Of a stretch of 64,000 bases of DNA, positions 42,917 through 55,262 are shown piece after piece. The notes under the pieces are model-generated. The model ran no database searches and was not told the DNA's origin. It was given only the letters and a program-made list of their open reading frames with translations. Made by a program: the position numbers and the translations under genes. Positions within the stretch are counted from its first letter, which is position 1, and each line of letters starts with the position of its first letter. Source of the stretch: Chanos chanos (taxonomy: Eukaryota > Chordata > Actinopteri > Gonorynchiformes > Chanidae); contig NC_044500.1 of assembly GCF_902362185.1 (NCBI RefSeq), positions 37,029,558-37,093,557 on the forward strand. The letters are read 5' to 3'.

Positions 42917-43437
42917 CCAAACAATAACATAAAGAATTATATTAATCTGCATTAAGTTACCAAGCTGTGAAATTATAAATTTCGTGCCAATATTTGCTAA
43001 AAGAGAAATTTACACTATTGTCATAATAGTACCTCTGTGTGTGCATATGTGTATACATATTTTCATTTTGTAAACTTTAGTAAGCACACATTTACAACTG
43101 TATTAAGTAAGAAAAATAAAACACAAAATACTCAAGATGTTTTGCACCATATCAAAGAGTTCTCTTTTTTTCCAGTATACTTTCAGGATTTGTGAAGAAG
43201 CCTTGGCACCATCAGAAAACATTAGTCATATCCTTCATCAGGACAGATGAAATAACAGGCGTACTTCAGCAATTGTACAAGTGAATTCTAAAAGACTGAT
43301 TCTGTTACTGATTCTGTTACAGTGGCATCTGCAAACTTCATCGACACATGTATGTGACACAATTACATTGTAACATTGATCCTAGCTGCAAGACTTGACG
43401 GAACTTCTCAAGTTTCTTGGTTGCGAAAAAGAGGTAG

Positions 43438-44883
43438 TCACGCTGTGTTGTTGTTGATGTCCATGCGTCCGATCAGCTCTGTGACCAGCGACTGTAGGGT
43501 CTCTGAGCGCATTTTGCTCACCTCCAGTACACCCTCATGATTCACACTCTCTGTGTCTTCATAGCTTTTCACAACCTTATTGGTGATGAGAGAGAGACCA
43601 AACACTCGCATGCCACAGTGACTGGCAACCAGCACCTCAGGAGCTGTGCTCATACCTGCAACATTAAAGAAAAATGTAACTGTAGCATAAAACAATATTA
43701 CAACAATACGACGTGATGATACAATATATGGCTCATGTAAGTCTAGGGATATTGAGTATTAGTAGGATGTGAGACAACTTAAGTGCTTTTGGGCAAGTTT
43801 TTTTTTTGTGTGAAATTTTCAGTACATTGAATGTCTTTAGTTAAGCTTGACACACAGTAATACTACTACTACTAATAATAATACAAGTTTATTTAGAGCC
43901 CAATGTCACTATTTATAGTCTCAAAGGGCTTTACATGTCCATAACAAAGTCAAATCAAAGTGGTATAATCTGTAAATTAGAGAAAATAGATAAGTCTTTA
44001 GTTTGGTTTTAAAGTTATGGAGAGTCTGTATAGGATTCTGGCAGCAACATTCAGGACCAGCTGAAGGCTTTTGGTAATAGAGGCAGGCAGACCAGAGTAC
44101 AGAACATTGCAGTAATCGAGGCGAGATGTGACGAACGCATGAACAATGGTTTCTGCATCAGCCATACTTAGAAAGGGCCTAATTTAAGCAATGTTACGGG
44201 GGTGATAAAAGCCAGTTTTGGTTGTGTTTTTGGTATGTAAAGAACAATGAAATACACACTGAATAGAAATAAAAATACTAATTGATGTATTATGTACGTA
44301 CAGTTTCAATAAAATGTCATTTTATTTCATTTACAGTGTTTCCTGTAGAAACATTTTAAAACTCTTACCAACTGCATCCACCCCTAATTTGTGCAGGAGG
44401 CGGGCTTCTGCAATGGTCTCAAAGTTGGGCCCTCCTACCATGCAGTACACACCCTCCTGGACAAACTGGGACAGGCCCATGCTTTTACAGATGTCAAAGG
44501 CCATTTTCCTCAGGTCTTTATCATAGACACCAGACATGGGAGGAAAGCGAGGTCCAAACCTGAGGGGCAAATGACATGCCTTGAAAACTGCAGCACTGTA
44601 GATACTGATGGTGAAACCACAGCTAAATAGATCAGACTGTCTAATTTGCATTTGCAGTCATCTAAGCTAAAAAGCTACGATGCAAAGACTCACTTGTCAT
44701 CGTTGGGCCCGTTGAGAGGGTTAAACCCAGCCAAGCCTGGGAAGTTAATGTGGTCACGGATGATCATGATGTCTCCACAGTGGTAGCTGTCTGCTAAGGA
44801 CCCTGCAGCATTTGTGACGATCAAGGTCTCAACGCCCAGGAGTTTGAAGACCCTTACTGGAAAGGTGACCTGAGAAAAAGAAG

Positions 44884-44943
<60 letters not shown>

Positions 44944-46771
44944 AGAACGTGAGTATAAAATCACTTTCTTGCTGTCTGTTTCTTGATGCCAGGAAAAGCA
45001 TGGCATAAAATCTGCCTTAACATAGTTTTAACACAATACTAATCAGTTCCCGGAACTATGTACACTGTAACATAAACCTACTACTGTACTACTGTGAGCT
45101 GAGATCCGCATTAAACAAACCCGAAGTTATGCAAAAAAAGACAACAGAGGCATTGAATGGTGAATTGTGACCCAGCATTAAGCATGTGATTTGGCTAAGC
45201 ATGACCATGCAGCAAGGAATGCACTATTCTAGCGTTGGCATTTGGAAAAATAAAAAAAGAATCCGGCAGGTTCTCCTATCTTAAAGTCACATCAGCGTGT
45301 TTGCACCAACTGATATACTAACAGTATGTACTGGTAATCGAACTGTAATGAACGCTTTTGATCACATTGCAAAAGAAACCATTCAGTAACCTGCAGCTTC
45401 TTTTAAATATTGGTTACAAAACAAATGTTAACTGTTAAGCACAGACAGAGAGAGTTTGTACATTTCCAGAATATACCAGGCTACCATGTCGTGAAGACTG
45501 AGTACATGTAGATTATGTTTCAGTAGTTTTGAAAGGACTAACCTTTTTTAGCGAATGTCCCTCATACATGTGGAATCGGCCCTGCATACACACACAGGTC
45601 TTCCCTTTCAGTTCTCCAAACACCAATCTTCCAGCATGTCCCTGTACTATCAAAATACACACATGCTCTCACTGTCAGAACATATATCAATACCAGAACA
45701 TACAGTATAATACTGAAACAAACTGAAATTTGGCTTATGAATTCAGTTATAGGAAGAGTTATGAGAAATTACCAGCAGGAACATCCCTGAAACACTCTTA
45801 TTTAACTTTTTAGTGACTTAGCCATATATTGAACGGCAGCAGATTAGAAGCTGATTTGTTAAGATTATAACCTGATTTGACTAGTCTGGTAAAACTAGTC
45901 TTGACTGTGGTCTTACCCGTGCTCTGTGGAAAACCAGGGATATCAGAGTACTTAAATGAGTCCTGACATTTCAATGCGTCAGCCAGCATGCCTAGTCCAG
46001 AGCCACAAATGATGGCCACTTTGGGTCTGTGTTGTGTTTGAGACAGCAGCCAGTCAGCAGTTTTCTGGTAGTCTTCATGACTAATAGAGAAGAATAGAAA
46101 AGACATAGTTGTGATAATATGTGACTCTATGCTGTCTGTCTGGCACAGAGAAACACAAGAAAATGTATGACACACATTTTCTAACAGAAACCTACTGTAT
46201 CATGGACAGTTAGCTGTGGTTGATTCTCAATAGTGGCACACACTAAGAGATTTTCTAAACTGTCACAAATGCTGCATATTTGAAATAGTTCCAAACTATG
46301 AGAACTATTGTTTTCTCTGTTGAGAGTACTAGTAAGAAAATCTGTACTCTGAGACTACAAGATAAGAATTCAGTGTCACAACATGAATCTGTTGAATCTT
46401 TGCTATCTTGCTGTTGCCTTAAAAGTGTTTTCAGATAATTTCACCTGATAAACTAAACTGTTAACTTAAGTCACTCTTGAAACAGAAATAGTAAATAAAA
46501 ACAAAACAAAATCAATTTAACATTTTATAAATCTTTAACATTTTAATAAATTAAAGTGTTGCAGATTTAAACTAATTTTTTTTTTCATGGCGAACTTTTC
46601 AAATATATGTCTGCTAAGTTTCGTGAAAATAGAATGATATTTTTGATACCTATACTGTCATCATTCTTCTTAAATGTAATTCTTGAATGATGAACATTAG
46701 ATCTCTTAAGGAGGATGATAAACAAAAATGTAATGTAAATAAACTTACCAGATTTGATCCTTACTGTGCAT
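43438..46771 (-). CDS. pnp: Purine nucleoside phosphorylase
   Basis: PNP splits inosine and guanosine with phosphate into hypoxanthine or guanine and (deoxy)ribose 1-phosphate, in the cytosolic purine salvage pathway; it acts as a trimer. Six exons: 46749-46771, 45917-46080, 45543-45646, 44694-44869, 44369-44559, 43438-43655. They give 291 aa; human has 289. It starts [20 protein letters not shown]. Motifs: ICGSGLG (phosphate-binding Ser), [23 protein letters not shown] (phosphate His), [36 protein letters not shown] (base-binding Glu), VGMSTAPEV and SLITNKVV (base-binding Asn). All key residues of the trimeric family are present. Teleosts carry several pnp paralogues; this one resembles what I recall of pnp5a, but the suffix is unproven. 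The acceptor of exon 44694-44869 is preceded by a long (CT)n tract. Confidence 0.96.
43880..44215. repeat. Probable interspersed repeat in the last pnp intron
   Basis: The stretch begins with AAT/ATA-rich DNA and CAAGTTTATTTAGAGC, passes TCAAAGGGCTTTACATG, and continues GATTCTGGCAGCAACATTCA and GCAGTAATCGAGGCGAGATG. From memory this resembles a dispersed repeat common in teleosts. No terminal repeats or target duplication could be set, and the family is not assigned. Confidence 0.45.
44887..44938. repeat. (AG)n microsatellite, (CT)n on the pnp strand
   Basis: About 26 uninterrupted AG units. On the coding strand they form a CT tract ending 17 bases before the TTTTTCTCAG acceptor of pnp exon 44694-44869, extending its polypyrimidine tract. 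Confidence 0.95.
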
Positions 46772-47391
46772 TCTGATGTTTGTATGGTGTGTTTATTTGT
46801 GTCTTGAGAGTTGCAGCCCAATGATATGGTGATAGACAGGAATGTGAACATGTGAATGAAAAAGCAGTGCCTGGAGTCGATTTAAGTACACCCAGAGCCA
46901 GACGGAACTACCACACACAAATGTCCTGATTGGTTACAACTCCGTGTTGTAGGCTGCTGTGCCAAATGAAATTTCTTGTCTTTCAGAGGTGTGTCTTTAA
47001 TCAAATAACTGAGGAACGAATCAGAATGTAAATCAAATTTGATTGGAGACCAACTCAACAGAATTTCTGAACTACTTATGGGCTAAGAACTGATTTTCAT
47101 CACAAAGCATTTACATAATCTGTCTTGTACATTTTGGATTTATTTTGGTCTTGGATTTTATTAGATTATAAAGATGACTTGTTTGATGCTATGTCTGTTG
47201 TCACGTGCAGTGTATGGGTTTAGCTTAACTCAAAATTAGTGTAATACTGAGAAGTTGAGGTTGGTTAGAATTGAAAAGTTTACATCTGTGTCCAGTTTGG
47301 AACTTCCTTATTTATTTTTTTCCCTCCTGGATTTAGTGTAATAATTCCACAAAGAATTGGGCAAAGATGGAATATGTTATGATAATATATC
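46772..47391. other. Upstream region of pnp
   Basis: The pnp promoter should lie just above 46771. No TATA box, CpG cluster or open frame stands out in this AT-rich interval. Confidence 0.35.
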
Positions 47392-47890
47392 CAGGGTTGC
47401 CAACCTTAAATTTTGGTTTTTACTGATTGGAATTCTTGGGTTTGCCCATTTTTACTGACATTGGAATTTTTACTAACACCCATGGCACAGCATATGACAT
47501 GGACAAAAATGCATAATAATGTGATGTGATTCCAATAACCTTTGTCTCAGAATCAGAGGTATTTAGTGACATTTTGACTGACGTACACACTGACCTATCA
47601 ATGCACTTGTTAGTCAATGCATGTGAAAGGTAATGGTCAATTATGTATGTGTATGTGTGTGTGCACACACTCATTGGCAGGGATTAAATAGCTGTGGAAT
47701 TCACAGTGTTCATAAACCTATTCATTGTCTATTCATTGTCACCTACTCATTCGATTTCCAAGGCTGATGCTCTTATGGAATATTTTTACAGGCACATAAA
47801 CTTTTTTTAAAAAGGATTTATGAACAAATTCAAATTAAGACAATTTTTTTAATTGAATATCCATAAATTTACTGATGATTGACAACCCTG
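47392..47890. mobile_element. hAT-like MITE upstream of pnp
   Basis: Ends are CAGGGTTGCCAAC at the left and CAGGGTTGTCAAT read inward from the right. CAGGGTTGCCA is a common hAT end. The flanks aatatatc and gtgatatc match at 5 of 8 positions, a weak target-duplication trace. The interior of about 500 bp is AT-rich and shows no transposase, so this would be a non-autonomous copy. Confidence 0.6.
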
Positions 47891-48599
47891 GTGATATCCT
47901 GGACATTTTAAAAAATGAATTACATACAATACAGTACACTGATCTGGGTTCAGTAAAGTGAGATTTGAACAAAACAACCTCAACAGCCTTTTACAGGGTT
48001 CTGGCATGTTAAGAGTTCTAGTCCCTATAAAGTCTTTTACTGATGCTCTGGAAACTCTATGGAGTTCTGCCATAGGACGGACAACATGTGAAGCCCATTA
48101 CTACGACCTGGACTCCACCCAAAATCCAAAGCATGGGACCACAGAAATCAAATTTGAGTACTTCACAAGATTGGTTTGATCACAAGCCATTTTCCTCTTT
48201 TAGATGCACAGCTGAAGTCTTGTGGTGCTTATCAGAAGAATATCTGCATATTGGTACAGTGTTCCCTCCATTTATCGTACTGAAAATGTTGACACGCACT
48301 ACAATTTCCAGTAAAATGCTAATATAAATATGTAATATAAAATTATTCTGCTGGTCAGCTCCAAATGGCTCACAATTGTATAATGTTTCTCTGATTAATA
48401 ACGTCATGAAAGACACAGTTTGACTCTGTCTGGAACATGGATGCATATGATACGCACAGAATTCCCCTCTTTGCCGTTGGTCTGTTCCATTAGAACAAAA
48501 TAAGATTAACTCTTACATGGATGAAAATGATGTTTGAATGAATCGTCATAATACACAAAAAACTGCTATACATTTAAAAGCATAAAGACCTTGAGGCCT

Positions 48600-49145
48600 A
48601 TGGTGCGAATATAAACCTATTATTGCATATGTATATTCATATGTATGTATATATAAAATTCCCCCCTCGCCTCTGTCTTCTTTCCCCTCCAAGCTCGGGT
48701 CCTCTACCAGAGGCCTGGAAGCTTGAGGGTCCTGTGCTGTTCCTAGGACTTCGGTCTTCTGGACAGAGATCTCGGATGTTCTTCCTGGGATCTGCTGGAG
48801 CCACTCTCCCAGTTTGGGGGTCACAGCTCAGAGTGTTCCAATTACCACGGGGACCACTGTTACCTTCACCTTCCACATCTTTTCTAGCTCTTCTTTCAGC
48901 CCTTGATGTTTCTCGAGCTTTTCGTGTTCCTTCCTCCTTATGTTGCTGTCGCTTGGGACTGCTATGTCTATCATTATGGCTTTCTTCTTCTGCTTGTCCA
49001 CCACTACTATGTCTGGTTGATTAGCCATGACCAGCTTGTCAATCTGTATCTGGAAGTCCCACAGGATCTTAGCCCTGTCGTTCTCCACCACCTTCAGGGG
49101 TGTTTCCAATTTTGACCTTGGGACTTCCAGTTCATACTCACATGT
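48600..49145 (-). mobile_element. LINE (non-LTR retrotransposon) 3' remnant
   Basis: On the - strand, from about 49140, the frame reads ELEVPRSKLETPLKVVENDR, AKILWDFQIQIDKLV, ANQPDIVVVDKQKKKAIMID, EHEKLEKHQGLKEELEKMW, VTVVPVVIGTL, then after one in-frame stop (TGA at 48828-48830) AVTPKLGEWLQQIPG and SEISVQKTEVLGTAQ. This is the C-terminal tail following the reverse transcriptase of a LINE polyprotein very common in fish genomes. The stop and the drift at the end show a dead, 5'-truncated copy. The usual final peptide is blurred after VLGTAQ, and a tail rich in ATACATATG follows. The exact clade is not decided. Confidence 0.8.
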
Positions 49146-49709
49146 ATATTCATTATCTTTAATTGCAGACTGGCAAACTGTAAATGTTGTAAAGATAGGC
49201 ATAGAGATTTACTGTAAAGCAGCCACTCAGCACAAACAGACTATGAGTGAATATTGATGTAGTAGTTTTTTACAAATACGACTGTTGTCATGGTATGATT
49301 AATTACTGGACACAAAACAACCTCCCACAAAAAGTGTGATATGACATTCTAAGACAGCGATAGTAGCCTACACCTGATCCTTTCTGAATGTTAAAAGTGC
49401 AAATTTCACTCTGGTGGGAAACCGCAGGAGTAGTCATCTTGAAATCATAACATTTGTATTTTTCTGAGATTTCTCACTGTAACGCTCAGCTCTCAGAGAC
49501 ACAACAGCACTGTACTGTGAGTACTACTGAAGAATGCAGAGAGAGTCCCAAAAGGACACGGTGAACCCCACGTGCTGGGTCAAGCCTAACTGGGTTCATG
49601 TGAAGGATACGATGCAGTCCACAAGTAATGAACAGGGCATGCCTGGCACTTGACATGGGTAATCTTGTTATGAAAGAGCAGCTGGTAGTCTCTTACTTTT
49701 TCTGTTCTT

Positions 49710-49711
<2 letters not shown>

Positions 49712-49774
<63 letters not shown>
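49712..49774. repeat. Compound (CA)n-(CT)n microsatellite
   Basis: CA units at 49712-49741 followed by CT units at 49746-49774. Simple repeats in intergenic DNA. Confidence 0.9.
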
Positions 49775-49777
<3 letters not shown>

Positions 49778-51456
49778 TGTCTCACTCTCTTTCTCCGTCC
49801 AATTCTAATCTGTGGCGTATGAGATACATGTGATTTCTCCTGTTGGAATTTAATAGTGTGCCTGAGGTCATCATCTAACTCCCCTTACCATGTGATTTAT
49901 CATCAATTTTTTATCACTCTAATAAATATTAAGTGACAAAAACGAGAAGAAAAGTCATGTTTTCTCAATAATGAAAATGTTTAAATTGTTGTGGACCATG
50001 GGAATTTCTAAACTGAGATACTGAGGAAATATTTGAACATTTTCAAAGGAATTTACTGAGACAAAGACAACCTTAAATACCAGACAACAGAGCTCCTCTA
50101 AAATGATTCCAGTGTGGGTTCTTGTCTGTGTTATCTCATTAAGTCGAGGAGCAGAGCAGCTCCTCCTTAAAACGTGCCAGTCATTTTCCATGCCTGAGGT
50201 GTTTCATGTGACTCTAAGTGCTCACAGTACGAAGCACTAATTGAACAAAAAAAAAATCACGTGAAGGTGTGCTGTAGTTTGGGGCCTGGTGTATGTCTGC
50301 ACAACTTTGTTTAACAACATTACTTTCTAACCTCTAAACAGTTTTAATGGTGTAGAAAGTTAAAGTTAAAAGCATAATGAGGTCAGGGATATGGTGTGGT
50401 AATCAGTTAGTTAATGTCCGTGAGGAATGATGTAGGTTCCATCACTAAACCTTTTACAATGACTGGGCTTTCCTCATTCACTGACTGTAACCTTCACACA
50501 AAACTAAGTTTCCCTTATAGAAGTTTCCATATATTTTATATATGACACATCTACATTTAAAAAAAGGAATTATTCCTTATGTAAATATTACACCAAAATA
50601 TGAGGTGTTATCATTGAAATGCATTAAACTAAAAGAATTCAACGTGTCAAAAGCTTGTTATCAAAAGTATATTACAGTCATACTAGCAGCCTCTATCGCA
50701 AAGTGTGAATGACTTTCAAAGGAACCGAGAGTGTGCCAAGCACAAAAAGCCTCTCCTCTTTGACCTTTGTGAGTGTGCTGTAGTTAGGGTGAGTCTGAGG
50801 CACTGTCTGGGTTCTGAAACTTAACCATCTGACCTTAATCCCTGTCAACACATATGGAGCAAGGCCACTCATGTGCATCTGGACACACTACCAGATGCCA
50901 ATAGCCAAGGACAGCCAAGGAAGAGAAATGCCGACAATGAAGGTCAAGTTCTACACTTTGTATAGGATTACAGTGAGCGGCAAAAGCTTTTGTTTCCTCC
51001 TGTGGTTTGAGAGAAAGATACAAGAAAGATTACCTGCGGCTGAAAACATTTGATTTTACAACATTTAATTGTTCAAATCTTCTGAGAATACTAGACATGC
51101 TAGACCATTACAGAGAAGCTCAATATTGTGAAATTTAATGGATAAATTCTGTTTTATTCAACTGTATTAATTAACTTTAAACATAAACAATGACTCAATT
51201 AAAAAAATTGAAGTAAAAAAATTGAAAAAAGTGAAATATATATCCTTGTTTTAGTCCCACTGTTCTCGGCCCTGATCAGTAGGCAGTCCCATCACACAGC
51301 CTGTGCAGTGTAACTGGCACTAATTACTGCCTTGACTGCCAATCTCTCAGTTGGGGGTACAGAAGTCATGGTGAAATATGATGGCAAATGTTCACTCTCT
51401 ATCAAATATATGAATACACACGTGTATAATTACACACATACACACTTATGTGCACA

Positions 51457-51457
51457 A

Positions 51458-51489
<32 letters not shown>

Positions 51490-51500
51490 AGACACAGACA
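51457..51500. repeat. (CA)n with CAGACA end
   Basis: CA units grading into CAGACA repeats, then CATG repeats near 51507-51520. A short ATTT run lies at 51690-51713. Confidence 0.85.
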
Positions 51501-53101
51501 TGAGCTCATGCATGCATGCACATACAATTTTATACCATATGTAAGCCTCTTATTTGGGAGGGTTTCAAGATTGGCAGTCTGTGTCTGCTGAAAATTGCGA
51601 ATCACAGTAGAATGAAAATACATATCATTAATACACTCCACTACAGTCTGAGACATTCATAAAACAAGAGTGTTCAAACAGGCTCTCAGATATTTATTTA
51701 TTTATTTATTTTTATCACCGCTTTTACTTCACATTACCTTGCAAAAGCTTTCTACCCAATAAGTCTCTCATGGTCATCTGTTGTGGTGTCACTCAGCGAT
51801 GCTTATGCTAAGCCCCTCTTGGCGACCAAATATTTTCAGTACGTATTCCCTGTACATTGTGCCTTGTCTTTGGATTACTCCAGATTAGTGACAACTGGGG
51901 TTAATCCCCACACTCCGTGTGTCAATTGGGAGCAGCAGACAGGATGGAGGGGCCCGTGGGCACGGCTAGCACGGCCTGGCTGCCATCTGAGTGGGTATGG
52001 ATAACAGGCAGACCTCATTCCTGTGTGATCCTGCTGTGTGCTCTGCCTGCTGGCAGACGGGGCTCGCCACGCTCTGATCTCATTAGTGTGGCACACGACT
52101 GGGTAAGAAGACAGGGACTCACCCTTATCACAGCACCAGATTAAGCTTTTATCGCCGGTCTAGTCTGTGTCCTCAAGCACAGAAACACAATATGGAAAAC
52201 ACAACAACCTTTAATTTGTGGAGAAATCTATACGTGATAATCACTAATCAGGGTCAGGTGAGCAATCAGAAAGTTCTACCATGAGAATAGATTTGTGTCC
52301 AAAGTGGAATGTGGACAGCAGAATTTGCTCAGAAACCTAGCTGTGGCTTTTTTTTTTGCTTCAGTTTTGTTATTCAGATAAAAGTACTGTAATTTCCACA
52401 AATGTAACTTTTCTTATCTAGTCTATGCTTTATCTAGTCTTTATCTAGTCTACGTATGATGATTTGATGTGTGCCACAGTCACAGTCTATGAGAAACAGA
52501 CTATGCTGGAAGTCTCGAGTGCTAACCTGAATACTATTCTAGATTTTATTTTGTAATTATCAGGATTATGGACGGAGGCCAGGAATGCTGAGCCTACTTG
52601 ATCGGACAGTTAACTTTATTACCTCTGTAATGAGGATGGGAATCTAGTAATATGTATCAAACACTTTGGATGTACTGTTGCATATCGACATACACACACA
52701 TACACATATAGCAAACATAATTAACACACACACACACACACGCGCGCACACGCTTAAATTCACACTGTGAGCAAAATATGCATGTAGCGCATTTACTGTT
52801 TGCTTCGTTCATGGTTTCTCTCTTCAGCGCCCTCTCTTGGTGATGTTATGTAACTACGCTGTATTTGAAATGTCAGTATGGATTAGGAGCAGTCTGCTGA
52901 GGTTCTGGTGGTTGGGTTTAATAATAGGAATCCTGTCGAGCTGGGGGCCTGCACTGGGGGTCATGCTCAGCTAAACACACAGTAGGGGGACGCAGCTCTG
53001 TCAGGCTGAGATATGGAGACATTTTTCCAGTTCTCCATGAGGAGATGCGGAGGCCAAGGCAGAGAGGGGACACTCACGTGGAAAATCCGGGAAAAAAAAA
53101 G

Positions 53102-53126
53102 GCGGGGGGGGGGGGGGGGGGGGGGG
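53102..53126. repeat. Poly-G run
   Basis: A near-continuous G run of over 20 bases broken by single C at its ends, directly after a poly-A run of nine. Like other G-runs in the window (57450-57467, 63461-63472) it could form a quadruplex; no gene context. Confidence 0.85.
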
Positions 53127-53775
53127 CGGGTTGTGCTACTCCAGTAAACATATTTTGAAATGCTACACTGCAGGCCTAGGGCATGAAGTATTGTGCAGTG
53201 ACAGCATTGGCGGAAGAGATATGATGGTTTAGTTCGACTCATCTGTTTCGAGATGGAGGAGCCGGTGTGTTAAGCCAGGTGGTGTAATAATTAGCCATAA
53301 GAGTTTTCTGACGATCTGCTGAGTTCAACTGATAATTCTGCTAAGCAAGGGCGAAATTACATATGTAAGAGGTGCTTTGTTCTATGAAATGTTAAAACAT
53401 ATAGACAGAACAACAATTTGAGTTGGCTTATCCATGAGAGCATCCACAGGGAAGCATGGAGCTGTTTCTACAGTTTTATTCCTTTAGATTCTCTCATTGT
53501 CTTTCACTTTTCTTAAAACCAATGCACACTCAGCTTGAAAACTGATAGATAGGTTGCTGTAGGAAAAAAAGCCTTAAATTTGAATTTTCCTGGCAATAGC
53601 ACTATGCTTGTGGTCATGGAGACCACTGGATATACGTCACTCTGAGCACAGATATATATATACAAGTGGACTGACATACTCTGTCCAAACCATCTATGTA
53701 AGATTCTGTTTAAATGAATAATGACTGATGGCAGTCTCAAGTCCACTTCAGCACTCCTTCTGCTGCAAAATGTTC

Positions 53776-53812
<37 letters not shown>

Positions 53813-53833
53813 ACGCAAACACATGCACACACA

Positions 53834-53881
<48 letters not shown>
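53776..53881. repeat. (CA)n microsatellite with CGCA and CATG interruptions
   Basis: Two long CA blocks separated by an impure 25-base stretch. A related CA/CG block lies at 52723-52752. Confidence 0.9.
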
Positions 53882-53882
<1 letters not shown>

Positions 53883-54182
53883 GCATATTAAGTATAAAGT
53901 ACACTGTATATCTGGGTGTTTGTGTATGCCGGCTTTAGTAAGTAGCAGTTAATGAGACATCTTCATTTCACTTATGTAAGAAAGCTCTTCTCTTGCATAA
54001 AATGCTGAATTAATTTCATTCCACTGGAGCAGGTTGAACAAAAACAAAGAGTTCAGCATGGGGTCAGTCTGCAGGCGCAAAGAATGTGCTGAAAATGATA
54101 GGCAAGCATGAATACTGCTGTCTTCAAAACACACCATAACCACAGCAGAAGAGAAGACTCTTAATCCAGCTTCCAGGGCAGA

Positions 54183-54197
54183 TAGAGAGAGCAAGAG

Positions 54198-54262
<65 letters not shown>

Positions 54263-54329
54263 GAGAACAAGAAAGAGAGTGAGAGAGTGAAAGAGCGTGG
54301 GGAGAGAGAGAGAAAAAGAAAGAGAGAGT

Positions 54330-54369
<40 letters not shown>

Positions 54370-54401
54370 GAGAACAAGAAAGTGAGTGAGAGAGTGAAAG
54401 A

Positions 54402-54437
<36 letters not shown>
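54183..54437. repeat. Large (GA)n array with an internal duplication
   Basis: About 250 bp of GA-rich DNA. Within it, a segment of about 50 bp starting TGAGAGAACAAGAAAG at 54259 recurs at 54366, 107 bp later, including the rarer motif AAAGAGCGTGGGGAGAG. So GA growth and unit duplication both took place. Open frames across it are artefacts. Confidence 0.9.
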
Positions 54438-54441
<4 letters not shown>

Positions 54442-55167
54442 CTTATAGAAGAGCAACCATGAAGAGGGATCTTGGCTCATGACTCCAATCCATTCCATCT
54501 TTGCTAACCGAGCTCATTCTCCCATAGCCTAACTCTTGCTTCAGCTCCGGATCTTGTGATGCAGTGTCCATATCAGTAAACTCTTTTTCTCTCACTTGTC
54601 TTGTTCTCGCATTCTCTATCTTGTTATCGTATTCTCTGTCTTGTCTTATATTCTCTATGTTTCCCACTCTCTCTCTTTTTTCTTGCTCTGTCTTCTTGAG
54701 CCCCCCAACCATACTCCAAAATGATATGTGCATGTCCTTCTGTATATTTGTATCTGTGTCACAAAAAATCTCGGGTTATCTTACTTTGCTTACCCCTACA
54801 AAGTCTTCTTTTACCTGCACTTTGAGTACCTAAGAAGCAAATAAATAAAAATTTAACCCTCCTGGGACACATATTCACCAGTTAGGAGTGTGATATCTTT
54901 TATTCCAAACCACAAACTTTGGGCATTTTCACACACTGAACAGTAGGTGTCACTGTATCTATAGTTTACTTTGTATCCCACAACAGAGAATCTTATGGAA
55001 AAAGCCCACCAAACATACCTCAATCTATAGCCAATGTTTAAAGGATAAAATGTTTACATTGTTTAAAACAAGAAAAATTCACTTTGAGCTGTTGGATCAT
55101 TTGTCATAGGTATCATATGTAATTTGGATGGGTCACATATGGTTTAACATAGCACATAAGACCATTA

Positions 55168-55169
55168 TA

Positions 55170-55256
<87 letters not shown>

Positions 55257-55262
55257 GTATAT
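55168..55262. repeat. (TA)n-(TG)n-(ATGTAT)n compound microsatellite
   Basis: TA units, then about 13 TG units, then repeated GTATAT hexamers. Intergenic simple repeat. Confidence 0.9.

Noticed and set aside
45543-45641. Shorter version of pnp exon 3 starting at GGACATG
   Set aside because: It breaks the frame; starting at TACAGG (45646) restores the V-Q-G-H-A-G reading that fits the family.
50693-51053. Overlapping 60-codon frames on both strands
   Set aside because: No motif, no splice context, no composition shift; chance frames.
53949-54498. Long Leu/Ser-repeat frames on the - strand
   Set aside because: Translations of the (GA)n array.
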